Positions 43,948-53,700 of a DNA stretch of 64,000 nucleotides are shown here, in pieces. The translations under genes were made by a program, and so were the position numbers. This DNA comes from JABDMH01 sp965223165 (GTDB taxonomy: Bacteria > Bacteroidota > Bacteroidia > Chitinophagales > Saprospiraceae): the NCBI GenBank assembly GCA_965223165.1, contig CBDCVQ010000019.1, forward strand, positions 124,001 to 188,000, in the 5' to 3' direction. Position 1 is the stretch's first letter, and each line of letters opens with the position of its first letter. The notes beneath the pieces were generated by a model, which saw only the letters and a program-made list of their open reading frames with translations, did not search any database and was not told the DNA's origin.

Positions 43948-45291
43948 CTACTGGCTCCGCACCCGTGCGGGCAGGGCAAAGTCTACCGGCGCTTGCCCCC
44001 GCAGGACCTTGGAAAGTTTGCGATAAGCCTTTCTTGCATCGCCAGTGAGGTTATTGGTCGACAATGGCGCCTGCTCCCAACGGTCTTTTTCGAGGTCATA
44101 GAATCGATCGTCATGATACAATTTAAAGCGGTGATTGCGCGCCAGTCGTCCGTCCTTCTCCTGCACCCTAGTGGTATACGGATCGTAGTGGATAAAGACG
44201 GACCTTTTCGCCTTGAATCGACCTGGTCCAATCGCCGGCAAGAAACTTCGGCCATCCGTTTCCATTACGTTCGACAGGCCGGCAGCATCTGCTAGCGTGG
44301 GATAGAAATCACTGAAGTCCGCCAGACCATCCACCACTTCGCCCCCTTTTCCTCCGGCCGGATAATAGGCTACCATGGGTACATGGGTACCATTGTCACG
44401 CATGGAGCTCTTGCCGCCCGGATAAGGGCCTTCCTTCGTATCGGTGGTGATAGAGGTATGGGTGCCATTGTCACCGACAAAAAGCACGATCGTATTCTCC
44501 TCCAGGTCGAGTGACTGCAGCCGTGCCATAATCCTCCCTACAATCTTGTCCGCGTAGTTGACCATGTCGGCAAAAAATCGTGGGTGGCGCTCACCGCGTC
44601 GCTCCTTGTCCGCCCACTCCTCGGAATCGGGCGTCGGGACAAAAGGACTGTGCACCAAAATCATGGGATAATAGACGAAAAAAGGACCGTCTCTACTGCG
44701 GTCGATAAAATCCAGAATATAGTCGCAGACAATGTCGGGACCATAGTCGTCGATGCTCGTTTCCAGTAGTTCCCCATTTTGCTCAATGTAGGGATTGGCA
44801 TACCTGGGCCCTTTTGTTGTCAACTGCCAAAGGCAATATTCGTCAAAACCAAATTGGTGTGGCCGATCACGGTCATCATATCCCTCTTCCTTTTCTCGTG
44901 CGCCATTCAATTGCCACTTACCAGCAACACAGGTTTTATACCCAGCTCGTTTCATCAAATGCCCGAACGTATGTTCTTCCGGATCCATAAATCCAAAATC
45001 GACATAGTTTCGATAGTTGTATTGGCCGGTCATAATCTTGACTCGAGAAGGCGTACAGACGGGCTGGGAATGACAGCGGAGAAAATGTACGCCCCGAGCT
45101 GCCAGATCGTCCAGCACCGGTGTCTGATAGGATAAGGCACCGTTGGCCCCCAGACATTCCATGCCCATGTCATCAGCCATGATGAGGATGACATTGGGGC
45201 GATTACCCGTGGGCTGTGCCCATAAGTTTAAGCAAAGGACACTCAATAGCATGATGCTTAAATACAAGCCTATGCGACCGAATGAGCGCAT
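43948..45291 (-). CDS. sulfatase (S1 family), first gene of the sulfatase series
   Basis: A 447-residue sulfatase started at ATG 45291. The open frame extends 35 codons further upstream, but those codons translate an arm of the neighbouring repeat array (KINRCSLFLDRI) and precede a proper signal peptide, so they are rejected. The signal (about 1-25) ends LNLWAQ. Active-site C79-T-P-S-R83 (CTPSRVKIMTG), metal motif IMADDMGMECLGANG, CVAGKWQLNG instead of GKWHLG, and FVGDNGTHTSI are visible. It is the promoter-proximal gene of the minus-strand operon, and its upstream region is the repeat array. Confidence 0.9.
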   Translation of the reverse strand: MRSFGRIGLYLSIMLLSVLCLNLWAQPTGNRPNVILIMADDMGMECLGANGALSYQTPVLDDLAARGVHFLRCHSQPVCTPSRVKIMTGQYNYRNYVDFGFMDPEEHTFGHLMKRAGYKTCVAGKWQLNGAREKEEGYDDRDRPHQFGFDEYCLWQLTTKGPRYANPYIEQNGELLETSIDDYGPDIVCDYILDFIDRSRDGPFFVYYPMILVHSPFVPTPDSEEWADKERRGERHPRFFADMVNYADKIVGRIMARLQSLDLEENTIVLFVGDNGTHTSITTDTKEGPYPGGKSSMRDNGTHVPMVAYYPAGGKGGEVVDGLADFSDFYPTLADAAGLSNVMETDGRSFLPAIGPGRFKAKRSVFIHYDPYTTRVQEKDGRLARNHRFKLYHDDRFYDLEKDRWEQAPLSTNNLTGDARKAYRKLSKVLRGQAPVDFALPARVRSQ

Positions 45292-45329
45292 GGCTTGATA
45301 TCCTCTGTCATCTTCTGGCTTCCTTCGTT

Positions 45330-47575
45330 CGATTCGATCTAAGAACAAGGAACACCGATTAATCTTAGATTTATTTCCGGTTGTTCTATTTTCCACTACT
45401 TCATATTCTTTTGAGCGGCTTCCATGCTCGTTCCATCCCTTTCCATTTTGCTTTCTCAGTAAAACCTCTAAAATCGGCGTTCGTTAAGCCTTGTTCGATA
45501 TTCATCTCCGCTTATTCTTTCGTTGGTCTCGCTTGAAGATGACTTCGATGCCTTCTGGCTTCCCTCGTCTGATTTGATTTAAGAACAAGGAACACCGATT
45601 AACGATTTCAGATTTATTTTCGACTGCTTGATTCTACACTACTTCATATTCTTTTGAGCGGCTTCCATGCTCGTTCCCTGTCTTCTCGCTATGCCGCTTC
45701 AATCAAAACTTCCAAAATCGGCGTTCGTTAATCCTTGTTCGATGTTCATTTCCGCTTGTTCCATCTTGTAGGTCTCGCCTTCTCCATCAAAACTTCTAAA
45801 ATCGGCGTCCGTTAATCCTTGTTCGATATTCATTTCCGCTTGTTCCATCTCGTTGGTCTTGCTCTCCCCATCAAAATTTCCAAAATCGGCGTTCGTTAAT
45901 CCTTGTTCGATGTTCATTTTCGCTTATTCCATCTCGTTGGTCTCGCTTGAAGACAACCATGCTATCTTCTAGCTTCTTCGCTCGATTTGATTTAAGAACA
46001 AGGAACACCGATTAACGATTTCAGATTGATTTTCGATTGCTTGACTTTCCTCCACTTCCTATCTTTTTGATCGGTTTCCAACCTCGCTCCTTGTTCTACC
46101 GTTTTCAGAAACTTCTAAAATCGGCGTTCGTTAATCCTTGTTAGATATTCATTTCCGCTTATTCCATCTCGTCTGCCTCGCTTGAGATGACTTTGCCATC
46201 TTCTGGCTTTCCTCGCTCGATTTCATTTAAGAACAAGGAACACCGATTAACGATTTTAGATTTATTTCCGGTTGTTGGACTTCCTCCACTTCCTATCTTC
46301 TTGAGCGGTTTCTATGCTCGTTCCTTGTCTTCTCCCTTTGCTCTCTCCATCAAAAAATTCTAAAATCGGCGTTCGTTAATCCTTGTTCGATGTTCATTTG
46401 CACTTGTTCCATCTCGTTGGCCGTACCTGAAGATCACTTCGATGCCTTCTGGCTTCCCTCGTCTGATTTGATTTAAGAACAAGGAACACCGATTAACGAT
46501 TTTAGATTTATTTCCGGTTGTTGGACTTCCTCCACTTCCTATCTTCTTGAGCGGTTTCTATGCTCGTTCCTTGTCTTCTCCCTTTGCTCTCTCCATCAAA
46601 AAATTCTAAAATCGGCGTTCGTTAATCCTTGTTCGATGTTCATTTGCACTTGTTCCATCTCGTTGGTCGTACCTGAAGATCACTTCGATGCCTTCTGGCT
46701 TCCTTCGTCTGATTTGATTTAAGAACAAGGAACACCGATTAACGATTTTAGATTTATTTCCGGTTGTTGGACTTTCCTCCACTTCCGATCTTTCTGATCG
46801 GTTTACAACCTCGCTCCTTGTTTTACCGTTTTCAGAAACTTCTAAAATCGGCGTTCGTTAATCCTTGTTCGATATTCACTTCCGCTTGTTCCATTTCGTC
46901 TGCCTCGCTTCCTCCATCAAAACCTCTAAAATCGGTCTAGCTTGAAGATGACTTTGCTCTCTCCTGGCCTTTCCGATTTGATTTAAGAACAAGGAACACC
47001 GATTAACGATTTTAGATTGATTTTCAATGGTTTGATTTTCCAATACCACTCTGTTTTCCCGTTTTGCTTCCTCCATCAAAACTTCTAAAATCGGCGTTCG
47101 TTCATCCTTGTTCGATATTCATTTTCGCTTGTTCCATCTCGTCTGTCTCGCTTGAGATGACTTTGCCATCTTCTGGCTTTCCTCGCTCGATTTGATTTAA
47201 GAACAAGGAACACCGATTAACGATTTTAGATTTATTTTCGATTGCTTGATTTTCCTCCACTTCCTATCTTTTTGATCGGTTTCTATGCTCGTTCCTTGTT
47301 TTATCGCTCCACTCTCTCCATCAAAACTTCCAAAATCGGCGTTCGTTTATCCTTGTTCGATATTCACTTCCGCTTATTCCTTCTCGTCTGTCTCGCCTTC
47401 TCCATCAAAACTTCCAAAAATCGGCGTTCGTTAATCCTTGTTCGATATTCATTTCCGCTTATTCCATCTCGTTGGTCTTGCCTGAAGATGACTTTGCTAT
47501 CTTCTACCTTCCTCGCTCGATTTGATTTAAGAACAAGGAACACCGATTAACGATTTTAGATTGATTTCTGACTTT
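45330..47575. repeat. 2.2 kb array of alternating inverted arms (A and B)
   Basis: Nine copies of arm A (AACAAGGAACACCGATTAAC and following GATTTTAGA) start near 45344, 45584, 45997, 46232, 46478, 46724, 46988, 47202 and 47532. About twelve copies of arm B (AAAATCGGCGTTCGTTAATC and following CTTGTT) lie between them. Reverse-complemented, arm B aligns with arm A over 29 bases with about 22 matches, so each A-B pair can fold into a hairpin with a loop of roughly 95 bases. Connecting segments (CTTCTGGCTTCC, TCCATCTCGTTGG and others) are also repeated. Minus-strand arm B translates as NIEQGLTNADF. The A-to-A period is mostly 215-265 bases. Confidence 0.93.
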
Positions 47576-47591
47576 TGTCACTTCGCTATTT

Positions 47592-47768
47592 TTATTCAGT
47601 TTTGTTCTTTTTATTGCATTCGATCATTACCGTTCCAATTAGTGCACCTCCAATTATAACTCCACTTACTGAATCCATGATTTCTCCTGTGCGAAATGCT
47701 TCATAAACACCTGCTGATATTGATACTATTCCTATTCCAATGATTAAGGATGCTGTTTGTTTCTTCAT
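47592..47768 (-). CDS. 58-aa small membrane protein
   Basis: An ATG-started frame of 58 residues, MKKQTASLIIGIGIVSISAG and onwards, with two predicted membrane helices (about 6-25 and 34-50) and a lysine-rich end (NKKNKTE). It is more A+T-rich than the sulfatase genes. It lies between the repeat array and the cassette-like region and points the same way as the adenylyltransferase remnant. I do not recognise a family. The Gly-rich second helix GVIIGGALIGT is typical of small integral membrane peptides. Confidence 0.45.
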   Translation of the reverse strand: MKKQTASLIIGIGIVSISAGVYEAFRTGEIMDSVSGVIIGGALIGTVMIECNKKNKTE

Positions 47769-47809
47769 CTATAAGTTTTCTTTATCGGTTGGCACTCTAG
47801 CTTAGAATC

Positions 47810-48040
47810 CTAGTCTAATTGCAACATGTTCAAATATGATTCTGCTACTTTAGCTAATTCTTTTGTGTTTGTTGATATTGTTCTGAGAGTATTGTGCTCC
47901 ATGCGTTTTGGTGTTTTATCTTTCAATAATATAGCATTTCATGTCCTTGCTTCTATGTTTTCTTCAATGGATGATAACCAAAGCCCGTGATTAGGGTGGA
48001 TTATGACGCAGTCGAATCCGCCGTAATTGCGGTTATACAT
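47810..48040 (-). pseudogene. small cassette-like ORF with an in-frame TGA
   Basis: From ATG 48040 a 77-codon frame begins MYNRNYGGFDCVIIHPNHG, stops at a TGA (codon 34), and continues open with protein-like sequence (AILLKDKTPKRMEHNT to KELAKVAESYLNMLQLD) to a TAG at 47810. The start overlaps the palindromic boundary of the neighbouring cassette. It may be a small gene broken by a point mutation, or a chance frame over recombination-site sequence. No family is recognised. Confidence 0.3.
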
Positions 48041-48057
48041 TGTTGGCGGTAGTTATC
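48018..48057. repeat. attC-like palindromic cassette boundary (left)
   Basis: CCGCC (48018-48022) and GGCGG (48045-48049) are outer arms around an inner CCGC/GCGG pair and the segment GGTTATACATTGTT. The strand can thus fold into an imperfect hairpin like an integron attC. The stop codon of the adenylyltransferase remnant (48053-48055) falls inside its edge, as is usual for cassettes. The sequence GTTGGCGGTA is repeated in inverse orientation on the other side of that gene. Confidence 0.5.
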
Positions 48058-48912
48058 GCTGTTCGAATTGTAATTTCCTTAAATAGTTCGTTACATTATT
48101 TTCTTCTTCTAGGTTATAGTCAAAAGACATATTGTTTGAGACAGAAACGGCCAAATTTCCGAACAATTCTGTCATTTCAAATAATGCATTCCAATTATTG
48201 TCAATCTCATGGTCCGAATAAGTTCTTAATATTGTTCTATGTGTCTTATCTGAAAGATAATTTTTAACAAACTTGCCACATTTACCAATAGAAACCGAGA
48301 ACTTAGTTTTTGTCCCGATATGCCATTCAATCATTTTCATAAACATAGGTCGCACGACTGTTTCCAGCATTTGTTTGGCATAAGTTATTTCATTTCTAAC
48401 AAGTCCTTTGGCAACATATGTGCAAACCCACCAAAATTCGTTGCAGGTTTCAGTAAATTGTTTTTCTGTTGGCTGTTTTATCAAATAGTCTGATTCATTT
48501 GAAGCGGGAATATCCGAAAATAACTTGTCCTTGTCCAACCACACAATAGTTAGGCTATCTCGCTGACAATTTGAGTCGGAATTGTTTTTTTTAGTAAAGT
48601 CAAATCTATTCTGTTCCCGTCTGCAAACAGCATTAGGTACGCAAATGAGTCCATTTTCTTTTTGGTTCCATATCCTAAGTCCATTTCATCAGGCAGTTGC
48701 CAAATTAGCCTTTCCCCAAAATAATCCACCCAACTATGGTCGGATATGAAAGTTTGAAGGTCATTAACGATATATACTATATCAAAATCCTGAAATTTGT
48801 CGGTCGAAACATTGGGGTTGGCTCTAGAACCGTTCAATAATACAGCTCTGACTCGGTCATCCATTTTAGCTTTTTCGACAATAAGATTTTTTATCGTTTC
48901 TGTATTTCTCAC
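48053..48912 (-). pseudogene. aminoglycoside 6-adenylyltransferase (ANT(6)-like), frameshifted
   Basis: Two adjacent frames make one ANT(6)/AadS-type protein of about 285 residues. The 5' part (48912-48550) has the nucleotidyltransferase core: GSR at 28-30, Asp42 and Asp44 in FQDFDIVYIVND, FGERLIWQLP and LFADGNRIDLTL. It ends at IVSEIA. The 3' part (to 48053) continues DSLTIVWLDKDKLF through the helical C-terminal domain (FWWVCTYVAKGLVRNEITYA). Adding one G in AGCGAGATAGCC near 48555 would restore the frame. The gene is A+T-rich and bracketed by inverted boundary repeats, indicating transfer. If intact, such enzymes adenylate streptomycin-type aminoglycosides. Confidence 0.82.
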
Positions 48913-48933
48913 TTTTTAAACATAGGTTTTTCG

Positions 48934-48960
48934 TAATTACCGCCAACTATTGAATAACCG
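48934..48960. repeat. attC-like cassette boundary (right)
   Basis: TAATTACCGCCAACTATTGA and the following ATAACCG are the inverse of the left boundary: the reverse complement CGGTTATTCAATAGTTGGCGGTAATTA matches CGGTTATACATTGTTGGCGGTAGTTA with few changes. On the coding strand the cassette thus opens with GTTGGCGGTAATTA and closes with the complementary TAACTACCGCCAAC, the R'/R'' logic of integron cassettes. The core differs from the classical GTTRRRY. Confidence 0.5.
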
Positions 48961-48993
48961 AACTGATCGCATACTTTCCTCGTTTTGTGGCAA

Positions 48994-49022
48994 GGGAGCA
49001 GCATCCTACGAACACTGCTCCC
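48994..49022 (-). terminator. hairpin after susD-like gene
   Basis: GGGAGCAG (48994-49001) and CTGCTCCC (49015-49022) form a perfect 8-bp stem with a 13-base loop, 20 bases after the SusD stop. The minus-strand continuation (TTGCCACAAAACG) lacks a real T-tract, so termination is uncertain. It may instead stabilise the 3' end. Confidence 0.4.
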
Positions 49023-49041
49023 CATAGCCTCGCGGGTGAAA

Positions 49042-50766
49042 CTACCATCCCGGATTATTCGATAAATTGCTATTGACGTCCAACGCATTCTCGGGGATGG
49101 GCAGCAAATAATATTTGTCATCCCAAACGCGCGTGGTATTGGCAAATGTAGTGCGGGGGCCGACCAAATCTCCGGGCAACATGGGATCCACCGGGATGCC
49201 TTCTACCGGACCATATACCTGATCCCCCAAGCGATATCGCCAGATGTCTGCCATGCGGTGGGGTGCTTCGCCGGCAAATTCATATCTGCGCTCAAGCAAA
49301 ACGGCATCGATGAGGGCATTGCCCGTGGTACCATTCATCACACTGGTGGGTACATCATCGATGCTTGCATAGCTGGGCATACCTACCCGATTGCGCACCA
49401 TATTTACATAGTCCAGGGCTGCCGGATCATTGTCAGCCGCCAATGTCTCTGCCATCATCAGCAAGACCTCAGCATAGCGAATGATCTTGTAATCCGCATG
49501 ACCCCGATGAGAATTCATGTAGATGAGGGTGACATTGTCATCCAGACTCAGACCGGAATATTTCCGGATCAAATAGCCCGTATCCATGCCGGTGTTTCGA
49601 TTGCTCTGATCAGCCCTGACCGTGGCCAAATCCGGATGCGGTTGGTATACATACAGCTCTATACCCCCACCATCGCGAGACTGTAGCTGGTCGCCGGGCA
49701 ATATGAACGAAGCCCGCAATCGCGGATCTCGATTGGTAAACGGATCGGCCGGGTCGTATGCCGGATCGTCGACCGGCGCCAGACCGTTGATCGTCTGAAA
49801 AGACTGCACGAGATTCCAGGTGGCACCAAACTGCGCCTGATTGTTGCCGGCCCCATCACCCGTACCAAAGTATGATCCACGCGGAAGACACTTGAACGAC
49901 ATCTCCTCATAAGGGAGCAGATTGTCGATGTACACCCGAGATAAAAGCATACCCGTGGATGGATTGCTGCCGCCGTAGTCGGAGTCCGGCATAAAGAGCC
50001 GCCGAAATCCATCGATCCCTTCGTCCAAGGACAACCCACTTTCATTGATGATGCGACGACAGGCGGCCTCTGCTCCGTCGTAGAGCTGACTTGGATTGGA
50101 GTGCCATCCCAGTGCATTTAAATAGGCTCTGGACTGCATGGCCAGTGCGGCCCACTTCGTGATCCTTCCGGCGTCACTGGCCCCGTACGACGCGGGGAGA
50201 ATGTCCGCAATCTGACCCAGCTCCTGGATCACAAAGTCAAACACTGTCTGGCGCTGACCGTCTCGTGAGGGAAAGAAATCCAACGCCTGTGGCTCTGTCA
50301 CCAGTGGCACATCTCCGTGTACAAATACCATCCGCTCATAGAGCATCGCACGAATGAACCGAGCCTCGGCTTCAATACGGTTGGCTACTTCTTGAGAGGT
50401 AAATTCCGCATCGGGGATCCGAGCAATCAGTTCGTTGCAATGCCTGATTTTGTCATATTCATAAAAGTTGAGAAAGACGTCACTGGATAGCCAATTGAGA
50501 TTGGAGCCTTCGCGTCCGCCATTGCGCCGCCAGCCGTCGTCGGTCCAGAGAAACAGCCTGGGTTCACCAAAGCGTTGGTCCAACTCTGGCAGAAAGGTGT
50601 AAAGAAAATTCGAGGCGATAATCATGTCCTCCTGCGTCCTAAAGACTGAGGCGGAAGTATATTCGTCCAGTGGTCCTTCATCCAGAAATTCATCTGTGTC
50701 ACATCCGATGGCAAACAGCATGATTCCGGTCAGCGCCAATAATATTTTATTTTTCATGATGTTCAA
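49042..50766 (-). CDS. SusD/RagB-family surface glycan-binding lipoprotein
   Basis: A 574-residue SusD-like protein. The signal ends at lipobox Cys22 (LFAIGC) followed by DTDEFLDEGPLDEYTSASVF, the usual N-terminus. TPR-like helices appear (RIEAEARFIRAMLYERMVFVHGDVPLV, KWAALAMQSRAYLNALGWH), and the C-terminal SusD domain includes IIRYAEVLLMMAETLA, DYVNMVRNRVGM and LLERRYEFAGEAPHRMADIWR. With its SusC partner it forms the TonB-dependent importer of a polysaccharide utilisation locus. It starts 3 bases after the SusC stop. The cassette and repeat insertion lies immediately downstream. Confidence 0.95.
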   Translation of the reverse strand: MNIMKNKILLALTGIMLFAIGCDTDEFLDEGPLDEYTSASVFRTQEDMIIASNFLYTFLPELDQRFGEPRLFLWTDDGWRRNGGREGSNLNWLSSDVFLNFYEYDKIRHCNELIARIPDAEFTSQEVANRIEAEARFIRAMLYERMVFVHGDVPLVTEPQALDFFPSRDGQRQTVFDFVIQELGQIADILPASYGASDAGRITKWAALAMQSRAYLNALGWHSNPSQLYDGAEAACRRIINESGLSLDEGIDGFRRLFMPDSDYGGSNPSTGMLLSRVYIDNLLPYEEMSFKCLPRGSYFGTGDGAGNNQAQFGATWNLVQSFQTINGLAPVDDPAYDPADPFTNRDPRLRASFILPGDQLQSRDGGGIELYVYQPHPDLATVRADQSNRNTGMDTGYLIRKYSGLSLDDNVTLIYMNSHRGHADYKIIRYAEVLLMMAETLAADNDPAALDYVNMVRNRVGMPSYASIDDVPTSVMNGTTGNALIDAVLLERRYEFAGEAPHRMADIWRYRLGDQVYGPVEGIPVDPMLPGDLVGPRTTFANTTRVWDDKYYLLPIPENALDVNSNLSNNPGW

Positions 50767-50769
50767 ATT

Positions 50770-53700
50770 TTAGAAAGTGATGTTTAGACCAAACGAGGTC
50801 GTCAGTGGCAGGGGATAACGGAAACTTCCGGTCTCCAACTCCGGATCCCACCCCGTGTCATGGGCTGGATTATTGGTCCAAAGCACGCCCAGATTTTCGA
50901 CAGACACATATACGTCCAGCGCTGACACCTTGAATTTTTCAATCAAGCCCGGATCAAAACTGTAGCCGACATTAATGTTCTTCAACTTGACATACGCATT
51001 GTCTTGGATCAGGTGAGACACATTCTGATCAAATGGAATAATATTTGACGCGGTGACGGATGGGAACGTGGAATTCTGATTGTCCGGTCGCCACGTGTCC
51101 ATCTGGTAGACGAAAGGGGCAATATCACCCGTGAACGGATTGAGGTTGGTGCCGCTTCGCCACCATTGATATCCCTGCAGCACGCCATAGAGACGTGTGG
51201 AAAAGGAAAAGCGCTTATAGCTGGCTCCCAAATTAAATCCGAATCGAAGGTTGTCCCCGGTATTTGTCTTTAGGACCACTCGGTCATTGGCATTGATCAC
51301 GCCATCTTTTTGATCAGGCACGCCATCGCCGTCCGTGTCTATCGTGGGTTGGTCCACATATTTAAAGCCACCCAAGTAGCGGCCGAATTCATCTCCTTGC
51401 GCCACGACTGACGACTGGTCAATGGGACTACCGTCCGCGTTTACGTAGGCGTCAATTTCGCTCTGGTCATCGAAAAAACCTTCTGTAACGTAACCAAACC
51501 AGTTACCAAAGACCGGCAGTCCAATGTCCTGGAAATTAGTATTGCTATTATTGAGTGGACTGACCCCTTCGGTATTGGTGATCTCACTGTCGTAGTAACT
51601 TATATTGAAATTGGCAAAGTAGTTACCATTTTTTCCGAAGCGATTCTCGTGAGAAAGTTCAAATTCCCATCCCCATGATTTTGCGTCGTAGACATTGTCC
51701 AACACCCCCTCCAATCCGCCTTCCACGGAAGTCAATAGCTCCGTGATGATGTCGCTGCGTTTATCGGTAAAATACTCGGCCGTCAGGCCCAATTTGCCCC
51801 GCCAGAGCACGAGATCCAGTCCAAGATTCACTTTTTCCGATGTCTCCCACTTGAGATCCGGATTGATGGCAGATCCAAGACTGAGGGATGGCACCACATT
51901 GCTGCCAAAGGCGGCCCCGCTTGGGTCGAAATTTACCCGCTCGATCGCATTGATCGATCCGTCATCCCCATTCCTACCCCAGGAAGCCCGCAACTTTAGT
52001 ACGTCGATCGATCGTGCCTCGGAGAGGAAGTCTTCTTCAGCGGCATTCCACCCGACCGATATGGCGGGAAAATAACCCCACTTATTGTTGGGTCCAAAGT
52101 TGGAACTGGCATCTGCCCGGAAATTAAATTCGACCAGGTATTTGCTGGCAAAGTCGTAACTCAATCGTCCAAAATAACTCAGGGTCGTACGGTTGGCTCC
52201 TCGCCCCGATGTATTTCCAAGTCCGGAGATGGTCTGTCCCAGCTTGAGGTCCTGGAGACTGGGCAGGATGAAGTTTGCCCGATCCGCACGTACCGTATCG
52301 GCTTGTCCTTCCTGGGTTTGCATCCCCGCCAGCAAGCTGAAATGATGCCGTTCATTGACATCCACCTCATATCTGGCGGTGGCCAATGTATTGAGGGTGT
52401 ATGCTCTTCCGGAGCGAAGGGACAGCTCTCGGTCAGCCCCGTTGACCGGAATGTTTTGTCCGATTTGATTGAGCTCCAGATCAAGCAGGGCAAACTCATA
52501 CGGCGTGTTCCAGATCTCGCGAAAGAGGTTGGTATTGAGATAGGAGACACGACCCTCCAGTGTCAATCGTTCGATCGGCTTGATCTGCCCATAGAGCTGC
52601 ACGTTCAAGGCATCCTTTTTCTCCTTGTCATATGACCCCGACTGCACGCGACCCAAGGGATTGGGCTCACCCCCGGCGGCGCCCTTATCGACATAGGTGC
52701 CATCTTCCAATTGGATCGGGAAGAAGGGTCGCCCTCGAATGGCAGTGCCTTCAGATACCGGTACATTGTCCGTATTAAGGCTGGTATTGGAGGCATTGGC
52801 ACCCACAGTCAGCCAGTCAGTGATGTCTGCATCGACCTTCAGCCGGAGATTAAATCGCTTGAGATTATCCGATCCGACGACCAATCCATTCTGGTTGAGA
52901 TAGCCCACGTTGAAGAAATAACCCACGCGCTCCGTCCCACCGCTAATGGTCAAGTTGTGTGAGTTCTGTCCGGCGTTTTCGCCATACAGGTCATCGACCC
53001 ACTTGGTGTCCGGATAAAATCCGCTTCTCGCCCGCGACAACTCTGCCTCAGAAAAGGGGACGCTCACATCGGAGGGACTCAGGGACGGATCGTTGCGCAG
53101 GGCCTCGTTGATCGCGGCCTCATTGGAAAACTCGATGAACTCGACCGAGTTGGCCAATTCGGCGGTTTGGGCCGGCTGTTGCCACGAGTAGTTGGTGCTA
53201 TAGGTCAGGGAGAGCTTTTCGCCCCGCTTCGTATTCTTTGTCGTGATGAGTATGACGCCGTTTGCACTGCGGGCTCCGTAGATGGCTGTGGCAGCAGCGT
53301 CCTTTAGTACGGATACGGAGGCGATGTCGCTGGGGTTGACATCGGTGAGTGATCCTTCAAATCCATCGATCAATACCAAGGCATTTTTCTGCTCCAGGGC
53401 GCTGACGGCGCGTACCCGCAGGTCAATCTCCTCCCCCAGTTTACCACTCTGCTGATCGATGATGAGTCCAGGTAAAGAACCTACCAAGGAGTTTTGCACA
53501 TTCGTCACTGGACGCTTGTTGATATCCAGTTCGTTGCCATCAATCTGGGACACAGCGGCGCTCACTCGTCCTCGCCCTTGCGTGCCGTACCCTACCACCA
53601 CGACCTCGTTGAGGATTGATGCACTCTCGCTAAGCACCACATCTATCACCGATCGTCTCTGAATCTCCACATCGACATTGGCGTAGCCCACAAAGGAGAC

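Noticed and set aside
45699..45917. Minus-strand ORF encoding three NIEQGLTNADF units.
   Set aside because: It is explained by three copies of repeat arm B; there is no ribosome-binding context and no family.
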